From positions 1-35,288 of the forward strand of contig CADCUY010000569.1 in assembly GCA_902806005.1 (NCBI GenBank): a stretch of 35,288 nt of DNA, in the 5' to 3' direction. Under the pieces are notes generated by a model. It worked only from the letters and a program-made list of their open reading frames with translations, searched no databases and was not told the DNA's origin. This DNA comes from an uncultured Quadrisphaera sp. (lineage in GTDB: Bacteria; Actinomycetota; Actinomycetes; Actinomycetales; Quadrisphaeraceae). Position 1 is the stretch's first letter, and the number at the start of each line of letters is the position of its first letter. A program made the position numbers and the translations under genes. Of the stretch, positions 8,912-17,974 are shown piece after piece.

Positions 8912-9421
8912 TCAGCTCGGGACGTCGCGGACGGGGTCGCTGCCGTCCCAGTCCACCGCGGCCTGCGAGACCAGGGCACGGAGGCCGTCGAAGAGGGCGT
9001 TGCGCTCGACCAGCTCGGTCATCAGGCCGATCGTCGGGCGGGTGTCGAGGTAGACGACCCTCACGCCCCCCAGGGCGCTCTCGTACGGCACGTCCCCGCC
9101 GGCGGCGCGGTGCCGCTCCAGCTCGGCGTCGAGGTCGTCGGTGATGGCCCCGAGGTGGTGCGGCGCGTCCCGCCCCGCCGGGACGCTGTCGCGGTACGCC
9201 GAGGGCCGGTCGTCGTGCTGCTGCACCAGCTCGACCTGCAGCGCGCCGGCCTGGGCCCACACCACGCTGGTGTCCAGCGGCACCGCCGCGCCGTGGCGGA
9301 GCACCTCCACCCCGCGCGTCCCGGGCAGGCGGTAGAAGGGCCCCACTCCCGCCGCGAGCCACCCCGCCACGGCGGACTCCAGGTCGTCGACGACCCAGGC
9401 CGTCTGGAAGTAGTCGCGCAC
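8912..9421 (-). CDS. VOC family (glyoxalase-like) protein
   Basis: FQTAWVVDDLESAVAGW...PFYRLPG, VELVQQH, HHLGAITDDLDAELERHRAAG typical VOC pattern; GTG start 9421. Confidence 0.85.
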   Translation of the reverse strand: MRDYFQTAWVVDDLESAVAGWLAAGVGPFYRLPGTRGVEVLRHGAAVPLDTSVVWAQAGALQVELVQQHDDRPSAYRDSVPAGRDAPHHLGAITDDLDAELERHRAAGGDVPYESALGGVRVVYLDTRPTIGLMTELVERNALFDGLRALVSQAAVDWDGSDPVRDVPS

Positions 9422-9500
9422 GGCACGACGATAGCGAGACCCAGGGCCCCGGCCGGGCGGGTCCGCTGCGTCGCGACGGCCGTGCGCGCCCGGCGTCGGG

Positions 9501-10328
9501 TCAGCCCTTGAGGCCGCTCGCGAAGCCGCGGATGACGTACTTCTGCAGGACCACGAAGACCAGCAGGATGGGGAGGGTCGCGAGGACGACCGAGGCGAAG
9601 ACCAGGCCCCAGCTCGCCGTGTACTGCCCGACGAACTGGTAGATGACCACGGGCAGCGTCTCCTTCGAGGACCCGCCGAGGTAGAGCAGGGGGGTCAGGA
9701 AGTCGTTCCAGATCGCCACGGCGTTCAAGATGATCACCGTGCCGGTGATGGGCCGCAGCAGCGGGAAGACGACGCGGGTGAAGCTCTGGAACTGGCTGGC
9801 CCCGTCCACGAGGGCGGCTTCGGCGTACTCGGCGGGCAGAGCCCTGAGGAAACCGGTGTACAGGAAGATCGAGAACGGCATCTGCAGGCCCACGTAGAAC
9901 AGGACCATGGACGTGTAGGACCCGAGGAGGCCGGCCTCGTAGACGAGGCGGTACAGGGGCACGAGGGCCAGCTGGAAGGGCAGGACGATGCCCAGCAGGA
10001 ACAGGATGTACATCCCGTAGCTCAGCCTGGAGTGGACGCGTGACAGGTAGTACGCCGCCAGGGAGCCGACGAGCACGATGATCAGGATGCTCGTCGTGGT
10101 GATGACCACGGAGTTGAGCAGGGCCGGTCCGAGCGTGGCCCCCAGCCAGGCCTGCGGGTAGTTGTCGAGGTACAGCTCCCTCGGCAGCCCGAGGCCGCCC
10201 TCGTTGATCTCCGACGGGGTCTTCAGGGAGAGGGCCACCAGCACGTAGGCGGGGAAGAGGAAGGCGACCGCCACGGCGACCATCACGAGCTCGCGGACGA
10301 GCGTGCCGAGTCCGTAGCGCTGAGTCAT
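9501..10328 (-). CDS. Carbohydrate ABC transporter permease (MalG/CUT1-type)
   Basis: FPAYVLVALSLKTPSEI, EAALVDGASQFQSFTRVVFPLLRPI EAA loop; start ATG 10328 overlaps upstream gene stop (ATGA). Confidence 0.93.
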   Translation of the reverse strand: MTQRYGLGTLVRELVMVAVAVAFLFPAYVLVALSLKTPSEINEGGLGLPRELYLDNYPQAWLGATLGPALLNSVVITTTSILIIVLVGSLAAYYLSRVHSRLSYGMYILFLLGIVLPFQLALVPLYRLVYEAGLLGSYTSMVLFYVGLQMPFSIFLYTGFLRALPAEYAEAALVDGASQFQSFTRVVFPLLRPITGTVIILNAVAIWNDFLTPLLYLGGSSKETLPVVIYQFVGQYTASWGLVFASVVLATLPILLVFVVLQKYVIRGFASGLKG

Positions 10329-11293
10329 CCCGCGACCTCGCGCGACCGGAGGATCCTCAGCTGGACGAGGGCGACGGCGGCCACGAGGAGCGCGAGGACC
10401 AGCGCGATGGCGGTGCTGTACCCGTACCGGCCGTACACGAAGGCCTCCTTGTAGATGAGGGTCGACGGGACCTCGGTGGCGTAGCCCGGTCCCCCGTTGG
10501 TGATCGCGAAGACCTGGTCGAAGAGCTTCAGGCCGCCGATGGTCGAGAGCATCACGTTGATCGTGATGGCCGGGGCGATGAGCGGGAGGGTCACGTTGCG
10601 GAACCGCGCGACGAGGCCGGCGCCGTCGAGCGCCGCCGCCTCCTCGAGCTCGGCGGGGATCCCCTCCATGGCCGCCAGGAAGATGACCATCGAGTAGCCG
10701 GCGTACTGCCACACCACCGTCGCGCCGATCGCCCAGAGCGCCACCGACGGGTCGCCGAGCCAGTTCTGCTGCAGCCCGTCCAGCCCGACGAGCCCCAGGA
10801 CCGCGTTGATGCCCGCGGTGGGCGCCGGGTTGAACAGGTACTTCCACAGGAACGCGATGATGACCGGGCTCACGACCGCGGGGGCGAAGAAGACGGCGCG
10901 CAGCACGAACCGGGACTTGATCATCCGGTGGACCCCGAGGGCCAGCAGCAGACCGACCAGGTTCTGGACGACGACGATGAAGACGGCGAGGAGCACCGCG
11001 TTCCGCAGGGCGCCGGCCGACTGGGGGTTGGTGAAGACCCGTCGGATGTTGTCGAGACCGACGAAGCTGCGCTCCTCCCCCAGGCCGCTCCAGTCCGTGA
11101 AGGCGAACAGCGCCCCCGACAGCGAGGGGTAGATGATCACCAGCAGGTAGACGGCCAGGGCCGGGAGGGCGAACAGGACCGACGGGGACAGGCGCCGTGC
11201 CCGCCCACGGGGCCGTCCAGGCGGGGACCCAGCGCTGCGTGCCGCCGGGGCGCCCGGTGACGGGCGCCCCGGGGCGGTGCTGACAGCGCTCAT
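10325..11293 (-). CDS. Sugar ABC transporter permease (MalF/CUT1-type)
   Basis: LPALAVYLLVIIYPSLSGALFAFTDW, EEAAALDGAGLVARFRNVTLPLIAPAI; ATGA overlap with the SBP gene. Confidence 0.93.
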   Translation of the reverse strand: MSAVSTAPGRPSPGAPAARSAGSPPGRPRGRARRLSPSVLFALPALAVYLLVIIYPSLSGALFAFTDWSGLGEERSFVGLDNIRRVFTNPQSAGALRNAVLLAVFIVVVQNLVGLLLALGVHRMIKSRFVLRAVFFAPAVVSPVIIAFLWKYLFNPAPTAGINAVLGLVGLDGLQQNWLGDPSVALWAIGATVVWQYAGYSMVIFLAAMEGIPAELEEAAALDGAGLVARFRNVTLPLIAPAITINVMLSTIGGLKLFDQVFAITNGGPGYATEVPSTLIYKEAFVYGRYGYSTAIALVLALLVAAVALVQLRILRSREVAG

Positions 11294-12600
11294 GACCCTT
11301 CTGCGTAGGCCGCGTCGAGCTGGGCCAGGGCACCGTCGATGTCCGTCGACCCGGCGAAGAGCTCCTGGACCACGGCGAAGTGCGCCGGCTGGACCTGGGC
11401 GTTGGGCCACTCCTGGTCCATGTAGGGCACGGAGCGGTCCTCGGCGATGTAGGGGACGAAGGGCTGCAGCGACTCCTCCACCGTCGACGGGTCGTCGACG
11501 CCGAAGGGGATGATGGCCGTGGCCTCGGCGAAGGCGGCCGTGTTCTCCGGCTGGCCGAGGAACTCGATGAAGGCCTTGGCCTCCTCGAGGTTGTCGCTGT
11601 CGGGGCTGACGGCGTACCCGGAGCTGATGCCGGCCGGGATCTTGAGCGCCTCGGCGGTGTCGGCCGCCGGGAGCGGGAACATGCCGAACTCGGCGCGGCC
11701 GGCGGCGGCGTCCGCCACCTGCGGGAGGATCGTCGAGACCTGCACCATCATGGCCGCCTCGCCCTCCGCCGTCAGGCTGATGGCCTGCTCGAAGGTGGTG
11801 CCGTTCGGGTTCTCCTGGAAGTAGCCGCGCTCGTTGAGCTCCAGGTAGCGCTGGAAGGTGTCGCGCCAGCCGGAGTCCGAGAAGGTCGCCTCTCCCTCGA
11901 GCATCCGGGTGGCCAGGTCGGGGTCGTCAGCGAAGGCGACGGACGGGGCGATCGCGTAGTTGATGAGCTGGGTGACCCACGGCGTCTGGTTGCCCAGCGC
12001 GAGCGGGGTGACACCGGCGGCCTTCAGCGCCTCGCAGGCGGCGAGGAACTCCGGCCAGGTGGTCGGCTCGGTGATGCCCTGCTCGCTGAAGATGTCCTTG
12101 TTGTAGATGACCCCGATGACGCCGACTCCCGGCGACCACATGAGGGTGTCCTGCCCGTCCCCCAGCAGCCGACGGAGCGACTCGGGCACCGACTCGACCC
12201 AGGCCTGGTCGGTGAGCGGTTCCATGGCGCCCGCGGACGAGAGCTGGGCCGTCGACATGGCGCTGCCGTTGCCCGGCCACGCCACGTAGACGTCCGGCGC
12301 GTTGCCCGCGCCGATCTGCGCGCGGAGCGCCGTCTGGAGCTGGTCGACCGGGGCGTAGGAGACGTCGATGGTCGTCCCGGGGTTCTCCGCCTCGAAGGCC
12401 GCGATGATCGGGTCCAGCGCGGCCTTCTGGTCGGTGTTCCCGGTCAGCGTCAGGCCGGCGCCGCCGGCGCCGCCGCCACCTCCCTCGGGGTCGGTGCCCC
12501 CGCAGGCGACGAGCACGACGGTCAGCGACAGCCCCAGCAGGGCTGGAGCGGCGCCGCGGCGCAGGCGGGGTGAGCGGGACGGGCGGGGTGTCGACTGCAT
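11290..12600 (-). CDS. Extracellular sugar-binding lipoprotein (ABC SBP, CUT1)
   Basis: LSLTVVLVACGG lipobox, gly-rich linker, IIAAFEAENPGTTIDVSYAPVDQLQTALRAQIGAGNAPDVYVAWPG. Confidence 0.93.
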   Translation of the reverse strand: MQSTPRPSRSPRLRRGAAPALLGLSLTVVLVACGGTDPEGGGGGAGGAGLTLTGNTDQKAALDPIIAAFEAENPGTTIDVSYAPVDQLQTALRAQIGAGNAPDVYVAWPGNGSAMSTAQLSSAGAMEPLTDQAWVESVPESLRRLLGDGQDTLMWSPGVGVIGVIYNKDIFSEQGITEPTTWPEFLAACEALKAAGVTPLALGNQTPWVTQLINYAIAPSVAFADDPDLATRMLEGEATFSDSGWRDTFQRYLELNERGYFQENPNGTTFEQAISLTAEGEAAMMVQVSTILPQVADAAAGRAEFGMFPLPAADTAEALKIPAGISSGYAVSPDSDNLEEAKAFIEFLGQPENTAAFAEATAIIPFGVDDPSTVEESLQPFVPYIAEDRSVPYMDQEWPNAQVQPAHFAVVQELFAGSTDIDGALAQLDAAYAEGS

Positions 12601-12758
12601 GGGTTCGTCCTCTCCGGGGGATCCGGCGGACTCACCGGATCAGCCGGTCGTGGTGGGGGTCGTCCGTCGACCTGCCCGGGAGCTCACGTCCTCGAGCATC
12701 GGTGCACGAGGGCTCCTGCAGAGTTGGCACGCACATCGCTGTGGCGCCAGGTGCTGGA

Positions 12759-12772
12759 TTGGAACGGTTCAA
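12759..12772. promoter_or_regulatory. LacI-type operator O1 (ABC operon)
   Basis: TTGGAACGGTTCAA, imperfect dyad; related to sites at 20951 and 21096. Confidence 0.7.
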
Positions 12773-12782
12773 TGCACCGCCG

Positions 12783-12811
12783 AAGGTACGCAGCGGCGCC
12801 CCGCGCGTCAA
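12783..12811 (-). promoter_or_regulatory. Promoter of ABC operon
   Basis: Minus strand TTGACG-N17-TACCTT, operator O1 beginning 39 bp after the -35 start. Confidence 0.65.
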
Positions 12812-12827
12812 GACCTCCGCGTGATCG

Positions 12828-13832
12828 TCACCCCGCCGTGGGCGGGGCGAGCACGCGGGCGCTCGACGCCCGCGGGACGAGGTCGGGCTCGAAGACCGCC
12901 AGCCGCGCCTCGTCGCCCGAGCCGAGCAGCAGCTCCGCCGCGCGCCGGCCGAGCTGCTCCCGCGGCTGGCGCACCGACGACAGCGGCACCGCGGCTGACG
13001 CGGCGTAGTCGATGTCGTCGTAGCCGACGATGGCCAGGTCCTCCGGCACCCGGACGCCTCGCAGGAGGCACTGCTGGAGCACCCCCAGCGCGACGAGGTC
13101 GTTCGCGCAGAAGACGGCCGTCGGCCGCTCGTCCTGCGGGAGGTCGAGCACGACCGCAGCGGCGCGCCGCCCCTCGGCCACGGAGAGCCCCGCCGTCAGG
13201 ACCGTCGTGGTGGAGGCGGCCCCCACCACCTCCAGGAAGCCCTGCTGGCGCTCGCGCACCTGCGGCACCGACAGCGGCCCGCCGAGGAAGGCCGTCCGGG
13301 TGTGCCCGCGGTGCACGAGGTGCTCCCCGACCGCTCGTCCGCCGCGCACGTCGTCGACCGCGACCGCCCCCGCCGTCCACCGCTCGCCCGGCCCCGCGGC
13401 GCGGTCGACGAGCACTGCCGGCACCTCGCTGCGGCGCAGGATCTCCAGGCTCGGTGCGGAGACGGGGGTGATGAGCACCCCCATCACCCTCATCTCCGCC
13501 AGCCGGGCGAGCTGCCGCCGCTCGCGCTGCTCGTCGCCACCGCTGCTCGAGACCACCACGAGGGCGTCCTGCTCGTCCGCGACGGACTCCACGCCCGCCA
13601 CGACGTCCGTGAAGAAGGGGTTGGCGATGTCCAGGACCACGACGGCGATGGTGCGGCTGGCGCCGGCCCGCAGCTGGCGCGCCGACTCGTTGCGGACGAA
13701 GTCCAGGTCCTCGATGGCAGCGAGCACGTGCTCCCGCGTGCGCTCGGCGACCAGCTGGGGCCGGTTCAGGACGTTGCTCACGGTCCCCACCGACACACCG
13801 GCGCGACGAGCGACGTCCTTGATGCCGCTCAT
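12828..13832 (-). CDS. LacI family transcriptional regulator
   Basis: MSGIKDVARRAGVSVGTVSNVLNRPQLVAERTREHVLAAIEDLDFVRNESARQLRAGASRTIAVVVLDIANPFF HTH and sugar-binding domain. Confidence 0.95.
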   Translation of the reverse strand: MSGIKDVARRAGVSVGTVSNVLNRPQLVAERTREHVLAAIEDLDFVRNESARQLRAGASRTIAVVVLDIANPFFTDVVAGVESVADEQDALVVVSSSGGDEQRERRQLARLAEMRVMGVLITPVSAPSLEILRRSEVPAVLVDRAAGPGERWTAGAVAVDDVRGGRAVGEHLVHRGHTRTAFLGGPLSVPQVRERQQGFLEVVGAASTTTVLTAGLSVAEGRRAAAVVLDLPQDERPTAVFCANDLVALGVLQQCLLRGVRVPEDLAIVGYDDIDYAASAAVPLSSVRQPREQLGRRAAELLLGSGDEARLAVFEPDLVPRASSARVLAPPTAG

Positions 13833-16800
13833 CCTGCGCCCGGCGGGAAGGGGCCGCCCTGCCCGGTCGCCCACGGTCGTACCGTATCCGGACCGGGCGC
13901 GTCCCGGTCGGCTGGTGCGGCCACCTTCTCGAGGCGCACGGGTCCCCGGAGTCCCGCGCGCTCCTGGCCGCGGAAGACCGCGGGGGTGGGTGATGCCACC
14001 TGGAGGTAGCCGGCGAGGGTGCCACGGACGACGACCTCGAGCTCCAGCTCGGCGGTCCGGCGGCCCGCGAGCGCTGCCCGGAGCGCCGACGTCAGGTCGG
14101 CCCGGTACGGGCTCCAGGCGAGGGACGCGACGGGGGCACCCGCCAGGAGCACCTGGACGCTCCCGCGCACCGCGCCGAGGTCGAGGACGAGGCGCTCCCC
14201 GTCGGCGAGCGGGACCGCGGGCAGGGTCGTGCGGTAGGCCACCTCCCCGGCCAGCGCCCCGAGCCCGAGCTCGCCCCAGTCCACCAGGGGAGCCGCCGCG
14301 GGCCCCACCTCGGCGGAGACCGGTCCCTCGAGGAGCGCCCCTCCTCGCCGACCTCCCGGCCGGTCGAAGCGGAGGAGCACCTGGTGGCGCCCCTCGGCCG
14401 CGGCGGGCAGCCGGACCACGGGACCCTCGACCGCCAGCTCCCCGCCCTCGCACCACGCGGTGAAGGCGAGCTCCGTCGGCACCGTCAGCGTCCGGGCGCC
14501 GAGCGGGGCGCCCAGCCGGAGCCACCTCACCTCGTGCTGCGACGGATCGAGGTCGGGCACCACGGGCACGACCGCTCCGGCGCCGCCCCGCACCTCCTCC
14601 AGCCAGCCCGCTCCCGGCAGGGGGTGCGGCCGCGCGACGATGCACGCCGCCCTGGGGTCCTGCCACGGCAGGTGGCGCAGGTGCGCACCGACCTGCACCC
14701 CGTCCCGTCGCGCCGTCCACCGCCCGGCCCCGGTGACGACGCCGAGCCCGCCCAGGGCGACCGGCGCCGAGTCGACGAGGACCGCCGCCCCCCTGGCCGT
14801 GCTGGTGCTGCGCAGCGACAGCACGTTGTCCCCCTCCCGCAGCAGCGCCCGCAGGTCGTAGTGGTGGTAGCGGGCGAAGCGCCGGCCCTCGTACGGGTCG
14901 AAGGCGCTCTGCCGACCGACCTCGACCCCGTTGACGACGACGGTGCAGGGCTGTTCCGAGCCGATCTGGACCCGTGCGTCGCGCAGGCCCGCAGGGGCGG
15001 TGAACACGGTCTCCACCTCGACGGTGCTCGCGGGGGTCGACTCGCCCTCGGCCACCACCCACTCGGGGCGGCGGTAGGCCGTGGTGTCGGTGACCACCGC
15101 GAAGGAGGCGCGCAGCTCGCCCGCGTCGACGGCCCGGAACCACAGCTCCACCGCCCGCGCTCCCGGCGCGAGCGGTGTCAGGGTCCAGTGCCCCTCGCCC
15201 CCCACGGGGGCCTCGACACCGTCCAGGAGCACCGTGCGAGGAGCGCCGGCCCCGACGACCAGGGTCGCGGGCCTCCCGTCGTCGGGGACGTCGAGGGTCG
15301 TGCGGAGGCCGACCTGCTCGCCGGGTGCCAGGTGCGCCCAGGCCAGGAACTCCTCCGGGACGTACCCCTTCGGCCCGAGGGTCTCCCCGTGCGTCGGGTC
15401 GTCCTGGATCCCGCGGGAGAGGGACCACGAGGCAGGCGCCCACGCCGCGCCCGTGCGCCACGGCTCCGCCACGGCGGCGGGGACGGGGCCGGTGACCACG
15501 GCGAACGGGCCGTAGGTCGCCGTGACCGGGTACCACCCGGAGGGCTGGTCGCCCTCGGCGCTCTCCAGGGACCACACCTGCGGCGGGAGGAGCTCCAGCT
15601 GGTCGCGGGGGCCCACGTCCCCCCAGGTGTTGTCCAGCCGGGAGCGGGCCAGGAGGCTGAAGTCGGACAGCTCGGCGACGACCTCGCCGGCGACGTCCGG
15701 CACGCCGTCAGCGGGGGGCAGGTCGGTCCCCGCGACCAGGACCGTCACCGACCCGTCGCAGAAGCTGCCGTCGACGGTCAGGGAGCCGCCGGCGTCGGCC
15801 AGTGCGGCCACCGCCCGCCGCGTGCCGTCGCGCGGGTCCCACTGCTGCACCTGCGACCCCGGGTCCAGGCCGTGCAGGACGACCCGCCAGCTGCGCCCGG
15901 TGACGGGCACGAAGCCGTACCCCTCGTCGCGAGCGGTCCTCCAGTAGGTGTCCCATCCGCCCGTGACGAAGTCCTCGAAGCCGACGACGCCCGGCATGAT
16001 CGGCTGCCGCGTGCCCGTCCGGTCGTCGTGGGCGAACACCCCGACGACCGTCGTCGTCCCGACCCGGCGCAGCAGCGCCGGCGCGTCGGCCTCGACGTGC
16101 ACCGGGCCGTGGTGCAGCGCCGCCGGCACCTCGGCCGCGGTGTCCACCCGTCGGACGCGTCCTCGGGCGAGGGCGGCGGCGAAGCGGTCGCCACCGTCGT
16201 CACCCTCGCCTCCGGGGAACCAGGACGGTGCGGCGCCCACGACGACCACGGTGCCGCCGGAGTCGGCCAGGTCGGCCAGGCGCCCCGCGGCGGCCGCGTC
16301 CAGCGCGGTGGCTGCCGGGAGGACGGCGTTGCGGAACGCCAGGTCGCCGAGCCTCAGGACCCCCGCGTCCACCGCGCCCCTCGCCAGCGCGGCGTCGTCC
16401 AGGACGGAGTAGTCCCACCCGGCCGACTCCAGGACCCCGCGGCGCTCGTGGTACCAGGCCGGCTCGCCGTTGAGCTGCTGGTAGACCTCGGCCGACCGCG
16501 CCGCAGCCGGGAGCGGGCCGTCCAGGGCCGTGCCGCCCTGGGCCGTGGTGCTGGGGTGCAGGAGCACGGTGTCGGAGACGTGGCGCCCGGTGCTGAACAG
16601 CCGGCAGAGGCGCGCCACGGCACCGGAGAGCACGTGGTACTCGGGCCAGTACGGCTGACGGAAGCACGTGGAGGGCGGTGCCCACTCCCACCAGCCCCCG
16701 GCGGTGCTGTAGTACACGGCGTGGGGGTCGAACAGGGTCGCCCCCCGGCGCAGGAACGGTGCCAGCCAGTCGTAGGTCTCCTCGAGGGTGCCCCCCCACC

Positions 16801-17974
16801 CCGAGGAGTGGAAGGCCTCGATCCACGTGCGCCGGTGCCCGTGGGCGTGGGCGAGGGAGCTGTGCAGCTTCGTGTCGCCCCAGTGGTCGCTGCCGGGCAC
16901 CGCGTAGCCCCGGTGCGTCCCGAGGTAGTCGCCGTAGAGCCCGACGGCTCCGGTGGGGTGCCCCTCGCGCGCCGGGCTCTGCTGGTCGAAGCCGCAGACG
17001 AGGCCGTGCTCGGCGAACCAGCGCTCGAGCGGGTCGAAGAACGACCTCCGGGCCGAGGCGGCGCGGTGGCGGTGGTAGTCCAGGCGCACCCGCTCGCCCG
17101 TCAGCTCCCCGCCCCGGCCGTCGACCCCCTCGATCGGCTCGCCCCACAGCGCCGGCAGCACCGACGTCAGGTCGTAGGCGTGGTCCGCCGCGAAGGACGC
17201 CGCGAAGCGGGGGCCCCAGGTGGGCGTCGTCGGCAGCTCGTCCTGGAAGAACCCGGGGATCACGGTGCCGAACCACCGGCCGACCCGGCGCGCGAACTCG
17301 CCGTGGACGGTGTCGATCAGCGCTGCGCAGGCGGCCGGGCTGTAGTAGTCGAAGCCGTTCTCCTGGGCGAAGACCAGGACCAGCCGGTCCCCCGGTCCCT
17401 CCCACCGGGCCGTCCCGTCGACCACCTCGACGGGCGTGGTGCGCGACCCGCCGTCGGTGACGTAGGCGAGGAGGGCGACGGCCCCGTGGGGGGTGCTCAG
17501 GGAGGCGCCTCCCGGGTGGTCGAGGTGCACCTCGACCCGGCCGAGGGCCTGACCGGCCCACTCGGGGCGCTGGGTCACGAGCCGGCCCTGGAAGTTGGCC
17601 CCGGAGAAGCCGACCTGGTCGTAGGGCCACAGCCGGAAGTCGAGGTCCTCGGCGACCTCGCACGCCCCCTCGAAGAGCTGCCACCACTCCTCGGTGAGGT
17701 AGGCCGGGTCGTCGGCGAGGGAGCCGAACAGCGGCCCGGTGGGCGCGAGGTTCATGACGACCGCCTGCGCCACCCCCTGGGAGCGCAGCTGCCGCATCTG
17801 CCAGGTCAGCCGCTCCGGCCGGACCGTGCCACCGCTCCACCACCAGATGGGCACAGGACCGAAGCCGGCCGCGTCGGGCACCGCGAACGCCGCAGCCAGG
17901 GACGCGGCGTCCCCGTCCTCGGGCAGGAACGGGCGCGCCACGGGACGGGCCGGCCGGGCCTCGGGACGGGTCAT
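13829..17974 (-). CDS. Large GH106-like alpha-L-rhamnosidase family glycoside hydrolase (about 1381 aa)
   Basis: N-terminal GFGPVPIWWWSGGTVRPERLTWQMRQLRSQGVAQAVVMN and downstream barrel-like region, C-terminal jelly-roll-like segment (DVTTTAYRRPEW..VVVNGVEVGRQSAFDPYEGRRF..DLRALLREGDNVLSL-type); ATGA overlaps on both sides. Confidence 0.7.
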   Translation of the reverse strand: MTRPEARPARPVARPFLPEDGDAASLAAAFAVPDAAGFGPVPIWWWSGGTVRPERLTWQMRQLRSQGVAQAVVMNLAPTGPLFGSLADDPAYLTEEWWQLFEGACEVAEDLDFRLWPYDQVGFSGANFQGRLVTQRPEWAGQALGRVEVHLDHPGGASLSTPHGAVALLAYVTDGGSRTTPVEVVDGTARWEGPGDRLVLVFAQENGFDYYSPAACAALIDTVHGEFARRVGRWFGTVIPGFFQDELPTTPTWGPRFAASFAADHAYDLTSVLPALWGEPIEGVDGRGGELTGERVRLDYHRHRAASARRSFFDPLERWFAEHGLVCGFDQQSPAREGHPTGAVGLYGDYLGTHRGYAVPGSDHWGDTKLHSSLAHAHGHRRTWIEAFHSSGWGGTLEETYDWLAPFLRRGATLFDPHAVYYSTAGGWWEWAPPSTCFRQPYWPEYHVLSGAVARLCRLFSTGRHVSDTVLLHPSTTAQGGTALDGPLPAAARSAEVYQQLNGEPAWYHERRGVLESAGWDYSVLDDAALARGAVDAGVLRLGDLAFRNAVLPAATALDAAAAGRLADLADSGGTVVVVGAAPSWFPGGEGDDGGDRFAAALARGRVRRVDTAAEVPAALHHGPVHVEADAPALLRRVGTTTVVGVFAHDDRTGTRQPIMPGVVGFEDFVTGGWDTYWRTARDEGYGFVPVTGRSWRVVLHGLDPGSQVQQWDPRDGTRRAVAALADAGGSLTVDGSFCDGSVTVLVAGTDLPPADGVPDVAGEVVAELSDFSLLARSRLDNTWGDVGPRDQLELLPPQVWSLESAEGDQPSGWYPVTATYGPFAVVTGPVPAAVAEPWRTGAAWAPASWSLSRGIQDDPTHGETLGPKGYVPEEFLAWAHLAPGEQVGLRTTLDVPDDGRPATLVVGAGAPRTVLLDGVEAPVGGEGHWTLTPLAPGARAVELWFRAVDAGELRASFAVVTDTTAYRRPEWVVAEGESTPASTVEVETVFTAPAGLRDARVQIGSEQPCTVVVNGVEVGRQSAFDPYEGRRFARYHHYDLRALLREGDNVLSLRSTSTARGAAVLVDSAPVALGGLGVVTGAGRWTARRDGVQVGAHLRHLPWQDPRAACIVARPHPLPGAGWLEEVRGGAGAVVPVVPDLDPSQHEVRWLRLGAPLGARTLTVPTELAFTAWCEGGELAVEGPVVRLPAAAEGRHQVLLRFDRPGGRRGGALLEGPVSAEVGPAAAPLVDWGELGLGALAGEVAYRTTLPAVPLADGERLVLDLGAVRGSVQVLLAGAPVASLAWSPYRADLTSALRAALAGRRTAELELEVVVRGTLAGYLQVASPTPAVFRGQERAGLRGPVRLEKVAAPADRDAPGPDTVRPWATGQGGPFPPGAG

